A stretch of DNA of 64,000 nucleotides from R-RK-3 sp963834945. GTDB lineage: Bacteria; Pseudomonadota; Alphaproteobacteria; Rhizobiales; Rhodomicrobiaceae. Both the position numbers and the translations under genes were made by a program. Location: the NCBI GenBank assembly GCA_963834945.1, contig CAWIDT010000006.1, positions 62,001 to 126,000 of the forward strand. The letters are read 5' to 3'. This document shows, piece by piece, positions 1 through 8,782 of the stretch; the first letter of the stretch is position 1; each line of letters starts with the position of its first letter. Below the pieces are notes generated by a model. That model was given only the letters and a program-made list of their open reading frames with translations. It was not told the DNA's origin and ran no database searches.

Positions 1-246
1 GAGAACCGCTGGTCGACCAAAGCCAGATATGAGGGCCCATGCGAAGTGCTCGATCGCGCGCATTTCGGGGGGCAATGTCAGTATCTTTACGAAGAAGCGA
101 TTGTTGACATGATTTAGAACGACAGCAAAGGCGGCTGTCCATCGAAAGAAGTCGAGCCAAAGCGAGAAAGCAGTCGAAATATTCTTCGGCTCTCCGACAC
201 TCGACGGCAGACGATGGTGCGCTGGCTCGTAGCCGATGTCAGACAT
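1..246 (-). CDS. Acyltransferase-3 family membrane protein, N-terminal 82 residues (gene runs off the left edge)
   Basis: The minus strand reads open from an ATG at 246 to base 1, 82 codons without a stop. After about 28 polar residues the translation gives WLDFFRWTAAFAVVLNHV, which matches the start of the first membrane helix of acyltransferase-3 (OafA/NodX-like) proteins: LDxxRxxAAxxVVxxH, with the conserved Arg and His. These integral membrane enzymes move acyl groups onto sugars or lipids; the substrate cannot be told from this fragment. It is divergent from glpK, with about 250 bases between the two starts. The family call rests on one motif. Confidence 0.72.
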   Translation of the reverse strand, partial: MSDIGYEPAHHRLPSSVGEPKNISTAFSLWLDFFRWTAAFAVVLNHVNNRFFVKILTLPPEMRAIEHFAWALISGFGRPAVL

Positions 247-498
247 AAAGTCCTCTAACTCAGTCGCGATTTCGGATCGCGTAGTTCAATAGCCTGGCGT
301 TCTGTCCTGCACCAACGCGTATTGGGGAATTTTAACAACTTTAGCGTGTTTAGGGTGGTTGCCAGCAACTTTGGATCGAGCATCGGACCGAGGCGTCCAG
401 TTTTGTCGCCGATCCGCCGGAAATCTGAATGATGCCGCTTCCGCGGGCCACTCACATTGCGTAGCATGCCGGCAAAAGTGGATCAGGGAAGCGGGTCT

Positions 499-1986
499 AT
501 GAGCGGCTTCATTCTAGCCATTGATCAGGGTACGACATCGTCGCGCGCCATCATCTTCGATGACGGCTATCGGGTGCGGGGGCGTGGGCAGCAGGAATTC
601 CCGCAGCATTTCCCTCAATCCGGGTGGGTCGAGCACGACCCCGAGGATTTGTGGCGAACCACGGTCGACACGATCCGCTTCGCGCTTGCTGATGCGAGGC
701 TGCCCGCCTCATCCATCGCCGCCGCCGGCATTACCAACCAGCGCGAGACCACTGTCATCTGGGACCGCGAAACAGGCGAGGCGATCCACAGGGCCATCGT
801 CTGGCAGGACCGCCGCACCGCCGAAATGTGCGCGCGACTGAAGGCGGACGGCGCCGAGCCCGATGTCACCGAACGCACCGGCCTCATTCTCGACCCGTAT
901 TTCTCCGGCACCAAAGCGGCGTGGATTCTGGACCATGTCGATGGCGCAAGGGCGCGCGCCGAGGCTGGGAAACTGGCCTTCGGGACCGTCGATAGCTGGC
1001 TGGTCTGGAAGCTCACCGGCGGGCGCGTTCATGTGACGGATGCGACCAACGCCTCGCGCACGCTGCTCTACAACATCCGTACCGGCGATTGGGACGACGA
1101 CCTGCTGCGGCTGCTGCGCGTTCCGCGCGCCATGCTGCCGGAGGTGAAGAACAGCGCCGCGCCCTTCGGCACCATCGATGCCTCGCTCTTCGGTGCCGCC
1201 ATTCCGATCGGGGGCATTGCGGGCGATCAGCAGGCGGCCACGGTGGGGCAGGCCTGCTTCAAGCCGGGCATGATGAAATCCACCTATGGCACCGGGTGCT
1301 TTGCGCTGCTGAATATCGGCGATGAGCCTGTGCTGTCGCGCAACCGGCTGCTGACGACCATCGCCTATCAGCTCGATGGCAAGCCGACCTATGCGCTGGA
1401 AGGCTCCATCTTCGTCGCGGGAGCGGCCGTGCAATGGCTCCGCGACGGGCTGCAGATCCTCGACCGCGCCGACCAGTCCGGACCGATGGCCGAGGCCGCC
1501 GATCCGAACCAGCAGGTTTATCTTGTCCCGGCGTTTACCGGCCTTGGCGCGCCGCATTGGGATGCCGAGGCGCGCGGCGCGCTGTTCGGGCTGACGCGCT
1601 CCACCGGCCGCAACGAATTGGCGCGGGCGGCGCTGGAATCGGTCTGCTACCAGACCCGCGACCTGCTTGACGCAATGCACCGCGACTGGCGCGCCGAAAG
1701 CGAAACCGTGCTGCGCGTCGACGGCGGCATGGTCGCCAGCGACCGCACCATGCAATGGCTCGCTGACATTCTCGACGCGCCCATCGACCGCCCGATAGTG
1801 CTGGAGACGACGGCGCTCGGCGCCGCATGGCTGGCCGGACGGCAGGCCGGCGTCTGGCCGGACGAAGACGGGTTTGCAGCAAGCTGGCGGCTTGACCGGC
1901 GCTTCACGCCCTCGATCGACGCGGCGTTGCGCGACCGCAAGCTGGCGGGATGGCGCGACGCCGTACGCCGGACGCTGTCGGATTGA
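499..1986 (+). CDS. glpK: Glycerol kinase
   Basis: ATP-dependent phosphorylation of glycerol to sn-glycerol-3-phosphate in the cytoplasm. The 495-residue protein is a typical FGGY-family carbohydrate kinase: N-terminal ATPase fold FILAIDQGTTSSRAIIFD, then SGWVEHDP, GITNQRETT and WQDRRT, the central GIAGDQQAATVGQ, STYGTGCF, and the C-terminal RVDGGMVASD. Length matches GlpK. An ATG at 457 in the same frame would add 14 unrelated residues; the ATG at 499 follows a GGGA-type ribosome site and gives the family start MSGFILAIDQGT. No glpF or glpD lies beside it, so it is a stand-alone kinase gene here. Confidence 0.95.
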   Translation: MSGFILAIDQGTTSSRAIIFDDGYRVRGRGQQEFPQHFPQSGWVEHDPEDLWRTTVDTIRFALADARLPASSIAAAGITNQRETTVIWDRETGEAIHRAIVWQDRRTAEMCARLKADGAEPDVTERTGLILDPYFSGTKAAWILDHVDGARARAEAGKLAFGTVDSWLVWKLTGGRVHVTDATNASRTLLYNIRTGDWDDDLLRLLRVPRAMLPEVKNSAAPFGTIDASLFGAAIPIGGIAGDQQAATVGQACFKPGMMKSTYGTGCFALLNIGDEPVLSRNRLLTTIAYQLDGKPTYALEGSIFVAGAAVQWLRDGLQILDRADQSGPMAEAADPNQQVYLVPAFTGLGAPHWDAEARGALFGLTRSTGRNELARAALESVCYQTRDLLDAMHRDWRAESETVLRVDGGMVASDRTMQWLADILDAPIDRPIVLETTALGAAWLAGRQAGVWPDEDGFAASWRLDRRFTPSIDAALRDRKLAGWRDAVRRTLSD

Positions 1987-2002
1987 GGGGTTGTTTGCTG
2001 GA

Positions 2003-2140
2003 GCCGCGCATCCGCGCGGCACTCGGCCCGCTTGCAGGCCCCGGGTGCCCAATTCAGGCGCAGAGCCAGCAGCCGGCACGGAGGTCGTGGCGATCTCCCG
2101 GGGCCTGCAAGCGGGCCAAAAAGCCCCGCGGATGCGGGGC
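2003..2140. repeat. Structured intergenic palindrome: long inverted repeat flanked by two matching hairpins
   Basis: Two perfect 21-base arms (2025-2045 and 2097-2117) are exact reverse complements separated by 51 bases. Outside them lie two short hairpins, each with a perfect 7-bp stem and 4-base loop, at 2003-2020 and 2123-2140. The outer hairpins are reverse complements of each other at 16 of 18 positions, and the two differences pair with each other, so both stems stay intact. The element sits between glpK and a methyltransferase gene. It may act as a terminator or be a small mobile palindromic element; I found no second copy in this window. Confidence 0.75.
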
Positions 2141-2162
2141 GTCCAGGCAAACGGGAGGCGCA

Positions 2163-2915
2163 ATGACCGGATCGGCATTTAAGGACCATTTTTCCGAGCG
2201 TTCGGATGACTATGCCGCAGCCCGGCCGACTTACCCGCCGGAGCTGGCGCGCTTTCTGGCCGAGCATTCGCCGGGGCGCGGGCTGGCGCTCGATTGCGGC
2301 TGCGGCAGCGGCCAGCTTTCGGTGCAGCTCGGCGAGCATTTCGACAAGGTGGTCGCCACCGACGCCAGCGCCCAGCAGATCGCCGCCGCCACGCCGCATC
2401 CTCGGGTCAGTTACCGGGTCGCGCCCGCCGAGGCGAGCGGCCTGGATGCGGCGAGTGCCGACCTTGTCGTTGCGGCGCAGGCGGCGCATTGGTTCGACCT
2501 TCCAGCGTTCTACGCCGAGGCCAAGCGCGTCGGGCGTCGGGGCGCACTGCTGGCGCTGGTCAGCTATGGTGTATTCCATGTAGACGGCGATGCCGACCCG
2601 CTCATTCAGGATTTCTACTGGAAGAAGATCGGTCCTTTCTGGCCGGCGGGCCGCGAGCATGTGGAGAGTGGCTATCGGTCGCTGCCCTTCCCTTACCCGG
2701 AAATCGAACCGCCCGAGCTGTCAATCGCGCTGAGTTGGACACGGAACGCTTTCCTCGCCTATGTCGACACCTGGTCGGCCATGCGCGCGGCCGAGAAGGC
2801 GGTCGGGCGCGCGCTTTATGAAGATTTCAGCGCCAGCCTTGCGGAAGTGTGGCCGGATGGAGAGCGACGCGGGGTTCGCTGGCCTCTGGCGATCCGCGCT
2901 GGCCGGATCGCGTAA
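2163..2915 (+). CDS. Class I SAM-dependent methyltransferase
   Basis: A 250-residue cytoplasmic methyltransferase of unknown substrate. The Rossmann SAM-binding motif I is LALDCGCGSGQLSVQL near residue 40, with an acidic residue ending strand 2 (VVATDAS) and the later AAQAAHWFD motif seen in Methyltransf_11/TrmR-like small-molecule methyltransferases. The open frame extends back to 1950, but that part lies in the palindrome; the ATG at 2163 is preceded by GGGAGG about 5 bases upstream. It converges with the D-2-hydroxyacid dehydrogenase gene, only 18 bases between stops. Confidence 0.85.
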   Translation: MTGSAFKDHFSERSDDYAAARPTYPPELARFLAEHSPGRGLALDCGCGSGQLSVQLGEHFDKVVATDASAQQIAAATPHPRVSYRVAPAEASGLDAASADLVVAAQAAHWFDLPAFYAEAKRVGRRGALLALVSYGVFHVDGDADPLIQDFYWKKIGPFWPAGREHVESGYRSLPFPYPEIEPPELSIALSWTRNAFLAYVDTWSAMRAAEKAVGRALYEDFSASLAEVWPDGERRGVRWPLAIRAGRIA

Positions 2916-2933
2916 TACCGCCTGCCGGCGGGG

Positions 2934-3936
2934 TCAGCTTGCGGCTGCGCGAAGCCGCCGCGCCATTTCGGAATTGACAGCGCCGGGCGGAATCCGGCCA
3001 GCGACGATCTCGGCCGCCTGCGCCACGGTCTCGATCGCCTGGCCCTCGGCACCATCAGGCGTGAGGCCGCCAATGTGGGGCGTTGCGACGACATCCGGCC
3101 GGGCGGCGAGCGATGGAGGTGGGCATCTGATCGGGTGCACGTCCGACGTCCAGAGCGGCCCCCGCGATCGCGCCCGCGTCGAGCGCTTGCGCCAGCGCCG
3201 CCTCGTCGATGAGATTGCCGCGTGAGGCGTTGACCAGAAACGACGACGGCTTCATCCGCGCGAGCTCTGCCGCGCCGATCAGATTTTCGGTTTCTTCCGT
3301 CGCGATGGCGAGCGGCAGCACGTAATCCGATTCTTCGAGCAACATGGTCATCGGGACCTGTCGTATGCCGGGCTGGCCGATGACGACATAGGGATCGGCA
3401 ACCAGGATGCGCATACCCAGCATCGAAAGGATCTCGGCCATGCGGCGGCCGAGATGGCCGTAACCGATGATGCCCGCCGTCGCGCCGGCAAGTTGGCGGC
3501 CCATCAGGATGTCGGGCGCGCGGTCCTGCTTATAGGCGATGTTCGCGCGCGACACGCCGCGAGAGATGTCGATCATGAGGCCGAGGATCAGCTCGCTGAC
3601 GGCGGGAACCCAGCTCCGGCCAGCCTGACAGACCAGCACGCCGGCACTGCTCGCGGCGTCCACATCGATATTGCGGATGTCGACGGCGACACGCAGGAAG
3701 GCCACCAGCTCCGGCAGGCGGGTGAAGATCTCGGCGTAGCCCGGTGTCGCGCGATCGCTGATGATCAGGCTGCAGCCGGATGCAGCGCGCATCAAGGCTT
3801 CGCTGTCCAGCGTGTCCTCGGTCTGGCGCTCGACCACGTCGCCCAATTCTCGAAGGCTCTTGAGGGCGCGCTCGCCGAAATAGGTGGCGCGCGCTTCGGG
3901 CGGGTGCGTCAGGAAAATCCGATGTCTGGCAGGCAT
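2934..3936 (-). CDS. D-2-hydroxyacid dehydrogenase (SerA/PGDH-like), with an apparent +1 frameshift near 3120
   Basis: NAD-dependent oxidoreductase of the D-isomer-specific 2-hydroxyacid dehydrogenase family, about 333 residues after correction. Visible motifs: nucleotide-binding GIIGYGHLGRRMAEIL, the catalytic Arg region in LVNASRGNLIDE, and ATPHIGGLTPDG with the catalytic His. The last of these lies in another frame: after GRAPDQMP one extra base at about 3120 moves the frame, and removing it gives PPSLAARPDVVATPHIGG. The ATG at 3936 is chosen over 3966 because AAGGAGG lies 9 bases upstream. Last gene of the minus-strand catabolic operon; it probably reduces or oxidises a 2-oxo/2-hydroxy acid intermediate. 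Confidence 0.85.
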
Positions 3937-3978
3937 CCGGGCCTTCCTCCTTGTTCGGGTTTGCATCGCGCGGGATTG

Positions 3979-4665
3979 CTAATCGACATCGGTGAATCGC
4001 CCGGCATCGATGAGCGCCTGGATGAAGGGGGGCACGCCCAGCCCCGCCTTGACCTTGACGTCCAGCTCGGCTTCCGCCGCCTGGATGGCCGGCAGCCGCT
4101 CAAGCGTCGGCTTCAACCTTGGGGCTGGAACGATCACCACGCCATCCTCGTCTCCGATCACGATGTCGCCCGCGTTCACCGTCACCCCGCCGACCACGAC
4201 GCAAAGGCCGACCGTGCCCGGGCCGTTGCGTGCCGGCGAGTTCGGCGTCACGCCCGCAGCGTAGCAGGGCAGGCCCACCGCCCTGATCCCGGCGACGTCC
4301 CGGACGAAACCGTCCGTTACGAAAGCAGCGACACCGCGATTTTTCATCATGCCGAGCAAAAGGTCGCCCGTCACGGCAGCCTGGGTGAAGCCGTCCGCGG
4401 CGCAGATGATAACATCGCCTGGACGGGCAATCGACAGGGCGCCGAAAACGGCGAGGTTGTCGGCAGGGCCGGCATGGCATGGCAGCGCGACACCACAGAA
4501 AGCGCCTCCACCGCCGATCGCCTTGATCCGGCCGTCAAGCGCGCCAGCGCCGTTCATCGCATCGACGACAAAACCGGTTTGCAGTCCGCGAAACGCGCTG
4601 AGCATTGTCGCCTTGGGGCGCTGAAAGCTGCGCCGGATCCGCAAAAGCGGTGGATCTTCGATCAT
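3979..4665 (-). CDS. RraA-family protein, likely 4-hydroxy-4-methyl-2-oxoglutarate-type aldolase
   Basis: A 228-residue member of the RraA/HMG-aldolase family. Members with the Mg-binding Arg-Asp pair cleave 4-hydroxy-2-oxo acids to pyruvate and an aldehyde or oxo acid; others (RraA itself) inhibit RNase E. Here the motif is intact: GDLLLGMMKNRGVAAFVTDG followed by FVRDVAGI, then GTVGLCVVVGGVTVNAGDIV and GDEDGVVIVPA. The ATG overlaps the stop of the upstream FMN oxidase gene (ATGA), showing translational coupling. The catabolic context favours the aldolase role. Confidence 0.85.
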   Translation of the reverse strand: MIEDPPLLRIRRSFQRPKATMLSAFRGLQTGFVVDAMNGAGALDGRIKAIGGGGAFCGVALPCHAGPADNLAVFGALSIARPGDVIICAADGFTQAAVTGDLLLGMMKNRGVAAFVTDGFVRDVAGIRAVGLPCYAAGVTPNSPARNGPGTVGLCVVVGGVTVNAGDIVIGDEDGVVIVPAPRLKPTLERLPAIQAAEAELDVKVKAGLGVPPFIQALIDAGRFTDVD

Positions 4666-5873
4666 GAGCGCCTCATAAGGTCGGGGCTGCCGGATTCAGC
4701 CGTTCGCATCCAATTCTCCCGCCGCATCAGAAGATCCGGGCCAGCCTCGTCGAGGCGGCGCAGACCGCATAGTCCCATGGCGCGGTCGATCTCGGCGCGG
4801 AAGATATCGAGGACATGGCTGACGCCCTCTTCCCCGCCGACGGCGAGCGCCCATAGCTGCGGCCTACCGATCAGGCACGCGGAGGCTCCGAGCGCCAAGG
4901 CTTTCAGCACGTCGCTGCCCCGGCGCACGCCCCCATCCACAAGGACGGGAATCCGCCCGGCCACGGCCTGCACGATCGCCGGGAGCACATCCAGCGACCC
5001 TGCCGCGCCATCGAGTTGCCGGCCGCCATGATTGGACACGATCACCGCATCAACGCCGTGCTCGACCGCCTCGCGCGCCTCTTCAGGGTGCATGATACCC
5101 TTCAGGATCAGCGGCCCGTCCCAGCTTGCGCGCAGGACATCCACATCCGCCCAAGACATTGACGGATCGAGCAAATCGCCCATCGTCCGAGCGAGGGTCA
5201 CAGCATCGGAGGGCTCGCCTTCACGGACGTAATTGCCGAAGGTGATGCGGGACAGTTCCGCGCGCATGCGCCACAGCCAGCGCGTTTTGAACGCCATCTC
5301 CGCCAGCTGGCCGACACCGAAACGCGGAGGTATCGTGAAGCCGTTGCGCAGGTCCCGCTCCCGGTTGCCGCGCAGCTGGTTGTCGATGGTGAGGACGAGG
5401 CCGCGATAGCCGGCCTGCTTCGCCCGGCGGGCGAGTTCCTGGGTGAACTGCCGGTCCTTGTAGATGAAGACCTGCATCCAGCGGGGCGCATCCCCAAGCT
5501 CCGCCAATTCCTCCAGCCGGCACACCGATCCGTGGCTCAGGCAATAGATGGTTCCCTGCCGGGCGGCGGCCCGTGCCGCGCAAAGCTCGCCCTGCGGCCA
5601 CAGCAGGCCCGCGAGCCCCGTTGGCCCGACGATCACCGGCATCGAAAGCCGGGTGCCCAGCAGCGTCAACGATTGGTCGCGCTCGGCCGCTCCACGCAGC
5701 GGGCGAGGCGCAAGCGCGACCTCGTCGAATGCGGCCTCGTTGCGCCGCAAGGTCCATTCCTTCTCCGCTCCACCATCCGCGAAGTCGAAGATGGCGCGAG
5801 GCAGCGCGGCGCGTGCCCCATTGCGAAGGGCCTGGACGCTGGGCGAGGCGGCTTTCCAATGCGGCGGAGCCAT
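4662..5873 (-). CDS. FMN-dependent alpha-hydroxy-acid oxidase/dehydrogenase (LldD/glycolate oxidase family)
   Basis: A 403-residue TIM-barrel flavoprotein oxidising an L-2-hydroxy acid to a 2-oxo acid. Family landmarks: FDFADGGAEKEWTL near residue 30, PVIVGPTGLAGLLWPQGE, WMQVFIYKDR, VLTIDNQLRGNRERD, ILKGIMHPEEAREAVE (active-site Lys), the catalytic His and substrate Arg in VSNHGGRQLDG, and phosphate-binding PVLVDGGVRRGSDVLKAL. No membrane segment is evident. It overlaps rraA by 4 bases and begins 8 bases after the amidohydrolase. It likely converts the hydroxy acid released by the lactonase into the substrate for the RraA aldolase. Confidence 0.9.
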   Translation of the reverse strand: MAPPHWKAASPSVQALRNGARAALPRAIFDFADGGAEKEWTLRRNEAAFDEVALAPRPLRGAAERDQSLTLLGTRLSMPVIVGPTGLAGLLWPQGELCAARAAARQGTIYCLSHGSVCRLEELAELGDAPRWMQVFIYKDRQFTQELARRAKQAGYRGLVLTIDNQLRGNRERDLRNGFTIPPRFGVGQLAEMAFKTRWLWRMRAELSRITFGNYVREGEPSDAVTLARTMGDLLDPSMSWADVDVLRASWDGPLILKGIMHPEEAREAVEHGVDAVIVSNHGGRQLDGAAGSLDVLPAIVQAVAGRIPVLVDGGVRRGSDVLKALALGASACLIGRPQLWALAVGGEEGVSHVLDIFRAEIDRAMGLCGLRRLDEAGPDLLMRRENWMRTAESGSPDLMRRS

Positions 5874-5881
5874 CGGCCGGC

Positions 5882-6739
5882 TCAGCCGTCAAGCCGGTAG
5901 AAGCGGATGGCGTTGTCCCTGAACAGCTTGCGCCGGTCCTGATCGGACGCGCCGCGCGTGGTCTCGTCGACGATATCGACCCATTCGGGATAGGTTCCCG
6001 CCAGTTCGAGCACATGCCAGTCGCCGCCGAACATGACGCGGTTGAAGCCGAAGGTTTCGATTGCGTGCTCGATATAGGGGCGGATCTGATCGCGCGTCCA
6101 ACTCTTATGATCCGCCTCGGTGCTGACGCCGGAGATCTTGCAATAGACGTTCTCCAGCGTGGCCAGCTCCTTCAAATCTTGCCGCCAGGGGTCCATGCCG
6201 CCTGCCTTAATGGGCGGCTTGCCGATGTGGTCGAGGACAAAGCGCAGCTCGGGGCATTGCTTCACCATCTTGATGACGTTGGGCAGATGATGATGGAAAA
6301 TGCAGATGTCGAAGGCCAGATTGCGCGGCGCCAGAAGCTTGAGTCCGGCGATGAAATCAGGCTGCACACAAAAATCAGGGTTTGGCTGGTTTTGGATGAG
6401 GCGGCGGATGGAGCGCAGGATGCCGTGCTGGCAGAGCCGGTCCAGATCGCCCTCGATGGCGGCGCCGCGTTCGAGAGGAAGCGCGGCGACCATGCCCTGG
6501 AGCCTGGAATCGTGCCGCGCCACCTCGGCAACCCAGGCGGCCTCATCGAGATACTCGCCCTCGTCGACATCGACCTCGACGAAGACGAACCGCTCGATGC
6601 GCACCGGTTCCGCCGCCTTGGTCAGATCATCGGGCAAGACCAGCCGGTTGAGCTGCGGCGCATTTCGGGTCCAGGCATAGCCTAGCCGCTCCGGATTGCA
6701 CAGATGCACGTGGCTGTCGACGATAGGGAAGTCCAACAT
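5882..6739 (-). CDS. Amidohydrolase (COG3618; lactonase / 2-pyrone-4,6-dicarboxylate hydrolase-like)
   Basis: A 285-residue metal-dependent hydrolase of the Amidohydro_2 family. It starts with the metal-binding HxH in PIVDSHVHLCNPERLGYAW, and has FVLDHIGKPPIKAG and the C-terminal FGGDWHV with the catalytic Asp. Close families open sugar lactones (fuconolactonase) or pyrones. The frame extends to 6847, but the ATG at 6739 gives the standard start MLDFPIVDSHVHL. In this operon it probably hydrolyses the lactone made by the Gfo/Idh/MocA dehydrogenase; the substrate is inferred only. Confidence 0.88.
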   Translation of the reverse strand: MLDFPIVDSHVHLCNPERLGYAWTRNAPQLNRLVLPDDLTKAAEPVRIERFVFVEVDVDEGEYLDEAAWVAEVARHDSRLQGMVAALPLERGAAIEGDLDRLCQHGILRSIRRLIQNQPNPDFCVQPDFIAGLKLLAPRNLAFDICIFHHHLPNVIKMVKQCPELRFVLDHIGKPPIKAGGMDPWRQDLKELATLENVYCKISGVSTEADHKSWTRDQIRPYIEHAIETFGFNRVMFGGDWHVLELAGTYPEWVDIVDETTRGASDQDRRKLFRDNAIRFYRLDG

Positions 6740-6794
6740 GGCGATCCTCTTGATCTTGCGGCATGCAGACGGCGAGGCTCGGCGCCGCGCAGGA

Positions 6795-7643
6795 TTATGC
6801 GGCGTCCCAACCTTCTCGCATGAGCTGATAGCCGCGCTCATAGACATGTTCTGGGCGTTCGAATATCGGACGCCAGATTTTGGTCGCGGCGGCCAAATCG
6901 GGCAGTGCCGAACCGAAGGCTTCGATGGTCATCCAGCCGTCATAGCCCGCCTTCTTCAAGGCAGAGAAGACCGGCTGGAAGTCGATATGCCCGTCGCCGG
7001 GGACGCCGCGATTGTTTTCGGAGATGTGGACGTGGTTGATCTGCCTGCTCGTCGCCTCGATTGCGTCGGTAAGCGCGTTCTCTTCGATGTTGAAATGAAA
7101 CGTATCGTAGAGATAGCCGTAATTGGGCTCATCGACACGCTTCACCAGTTCGGCGGCATCGGCGGCGGTATTCAGGAAATAGCACTCGAAACGGTTCAGC
7201 GGCTCGACGGAAAGCTTGATGCCGCTCTTTGCCGCATAGTGTGCGCCGGCCTTGTGGACCTCGACGACGCGATGCTTCTCATCGGCGGTCGCGCCCTGGC
7301 CGGTGAACTCGCCCAGAGGCTGATGGAAGGGGCCGGCGGCCAGATCACCACCAAGCGCGGCGGTGCAATCGACCAGCCACTTGATGTGGTCGAGCGCGGC
7401 CGTCCGCTCCGACGCGTCGGCTGAGACGGCGCTTTTGCCGCCGCCCGGCATGACACCGATTCCGGTCGAGGCCAAACCCGCATCGCGCAGGCGGGCGCCC
7501 AACTTAGCATAATGCTCGGGCTCGCCCTCGAACATGGGGATTTCGACTCCGTCATAACCGGTAGCTTTGAGCTTTTCGATGATCGGCCAATGCTCGTCGG
7601 TGACGTGCGTCGTCCAGAGCAGAAGGTTGAAGCCCAGTTTCAT
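6795..7643 (-). CDS. Sugar phosphate isomerase/epimerase (D-tagatose 3-epimerase-like TIM barrel)
   Basis: A 282-residue AP_endonuc_2-family TIM barrel resembling ketose 3-epimerases. The four candidate metal ligands are visible: Glu in SVEPLNRFECYFLNT, Asp in YLYDTFHFNIEE, His in INHVHISENNRG (followed by PGDGHIDF), and Glu in WMTIEAFG. The start at 7643 (MKLGFNLLLWTTHV) is the family start and overlaps the upstream oxidoreductase stop by 4 bases. It likely interconverts a ketose or keto-sugar at C3 in the operon's pathway. Confidence 0.88.
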   Translation of the reverse strand: MKLGFNLLLWTTHVTDEHWPIIEKLKATGYDGVEIPMFEGEPEHYAKLGARLRDAGLASTGIGVMPGGGKSAVSADASERTAALDHIKWLVDCTAALGGDLAAGPFHQPLGEFTGQGATADEKHRVVEVHKAGAHYAAKSGIKLSVEPLNRFECYFLNTAADAAELVKRVDEPNYGYLYDTFHFNIEENALTDAIEATSRQINHVHISENNRGVPGDGHIDFQPVFSALKKAGYDGWMTIEAFGSALPDLAAATKIWRPIFERPEHVYERGYQLMREGWDAA

Positions 7644-8773
7644 AGGGCCACCCAATTGCCGGAACTGCCGGAGGCAATGATCCCGTCGCATATGCGGTTG
7701 ATCGCCAGCGCATCGCGGAATGTGGGCGCGGCGGGCGTTCCCGATTTCAGCCCGTCGAGGAAATCCGCCACCTGATGCACGAAAGAATGCTCATAGCCGA
7801 TGATCAGGCCGGGAACCCACCAATTGCCGAGATAGGGATGATCGCCATCGGTCACGAGGATCGAGGTCCAGCCGCGCAGCTGGCCTTCGACGCCGTGGTC
7901 GAAATAGGCGACGCGGTTCAAATCGTGCAGATCCCAGGCGAAGGAGCCCTTCTCGCCATTGATTTCCAGCGTGTAGGCCGCCTTGTGGCCGCGCGCGTAG
8001 CGGGTCGATTCGAACGTGCCGAGCGAGCCGTTGCCGAAGCGGGTGAGCACGGCGGCGGCGTCGTCGATGCCGACCGCTTGCACGTTTCCGGTTTCGGCGT
8101 GTTTGCGCTGTTTGACGAAGGTTTCCGTCATCGCGGTCAGGCTGGAGATGGAGCCGTTGATCCAAACAGCGGTATCGAGGCAATGGGCGAGCAGATCGCC
8201 GGTGACGCCCGATCCGGCCGCATCGACATCGAGCCGCCATGTGCCCTGCCCGCCCTGGGGAACATCGGGCGAAATGGTCCAGTCCTGTAGGAACTTGGCG
8301 CGATAGTGGAAAATCTTACCAAGACGCCCCGCTTCGACCATCTGCTTGATCAGAGTGACGGCGGGAATGCGCCGGTAATTATACCAGACCATGTTGGGGA
8401 CGCCGGCCTTCTCGACCGCGTCGACCATGGGCTTGCCCTCCGCCTCGGTCCGGGCCAGCGGCTTCTCGCAGAGCACCATCTTTCCTGCCTCGGCGGCGGC
8501 GATGGCGATCTCCGCATGCAGGTCGTTGGGCACGCAGATATCGATGGCGTCGATGTCCTTGCGTTCGATCAGCGCCCGCCAGCTGCTCTCGACGCTTTCA
8601 TAGCCCCACATTTGAGCGAAACGCCGCACCTTGCTGGTGTTGCGGGCGGCGACCGCCTTGAGAACGGGGCGGTAGCCGGTGTCGAAGAAATGGCTGACAT
8701 TGGCCCAGGCGTTGGAATGGGCGCGGGCCATGAAGCCGTAGCCGACCATGCCGACATTGAGATTTCTGGTCAT
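7640..8773 (-). CDS. Gfo/Idh/MocA-family NAD(P)-dependent sugar oxidoreductase
   Basis: A 377-residue dehydrogenase with a Rossmann fold (NVGMVGYGFMARAHSNAW) and the EKP motif of this family (GKMVLCEKPLARTEAEG), where the Lys acts in catalysis, followed by the GFO_IDH_MocA C-terminal domain with LQDWTISP, SGVTGDLLAHCLDTAVW and its His. Members oxidise cyclic polyols, amino sugars or sugars. It is flanked on both sides by sugar isomerases and is probably the oxidation step of the pathway. The C-terminus overlaps the next gene by 4 bases. Confidence 0.9.
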   Translation of the reverse strand: MTRNLNVGMVGYGFMARAHSNAWANVSHFFDTGYRPVLKAVAARNTSKVRRFAQMWGYESVESSWRALIERKDIDAIDICVPNDLHAEIAIAAAEAGKMVLCEKPLARTEAEGKPMVDAVEKAGVPNMVWYNYRRIPAVTLIKQMVEAGRLGKIFHYRAKFLQDWTISPDVPQGGQGTWRLDVDAAGSGVTGDLLAHCLDTAVWINGSISSLTAMTETFVKQRKHAETGNVQAVGIDDAAAVLTRFGNGSLGTFESTRYARGHKAAYTLEINGEKGSFAWDLHDLNRVAYFDHGVEGQLRGWTSILVTDGDHPYLGNWWVPGLIIGYEHSFVHQVADFLDGLKSGTPAAPTFRDALAINRICDGIIASGSSGNWVAL

Positions 8774-8782
8774 GATCGCCTC

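Noticed and set aside
255..467. 70-residue minus-strand open frame between the acyltransferase and glpK genes
   Set aside because: Arg-rich with no family pattern, no ribosome site, overlaps the glpK leader; a chance frame in GC-rich DNA.
3454..5031. 525-residue plus-strand frame opposite the dehydrogenase, RraA and oxidase genes
   Set aside because: Antisense to three clear genes and without any motif.
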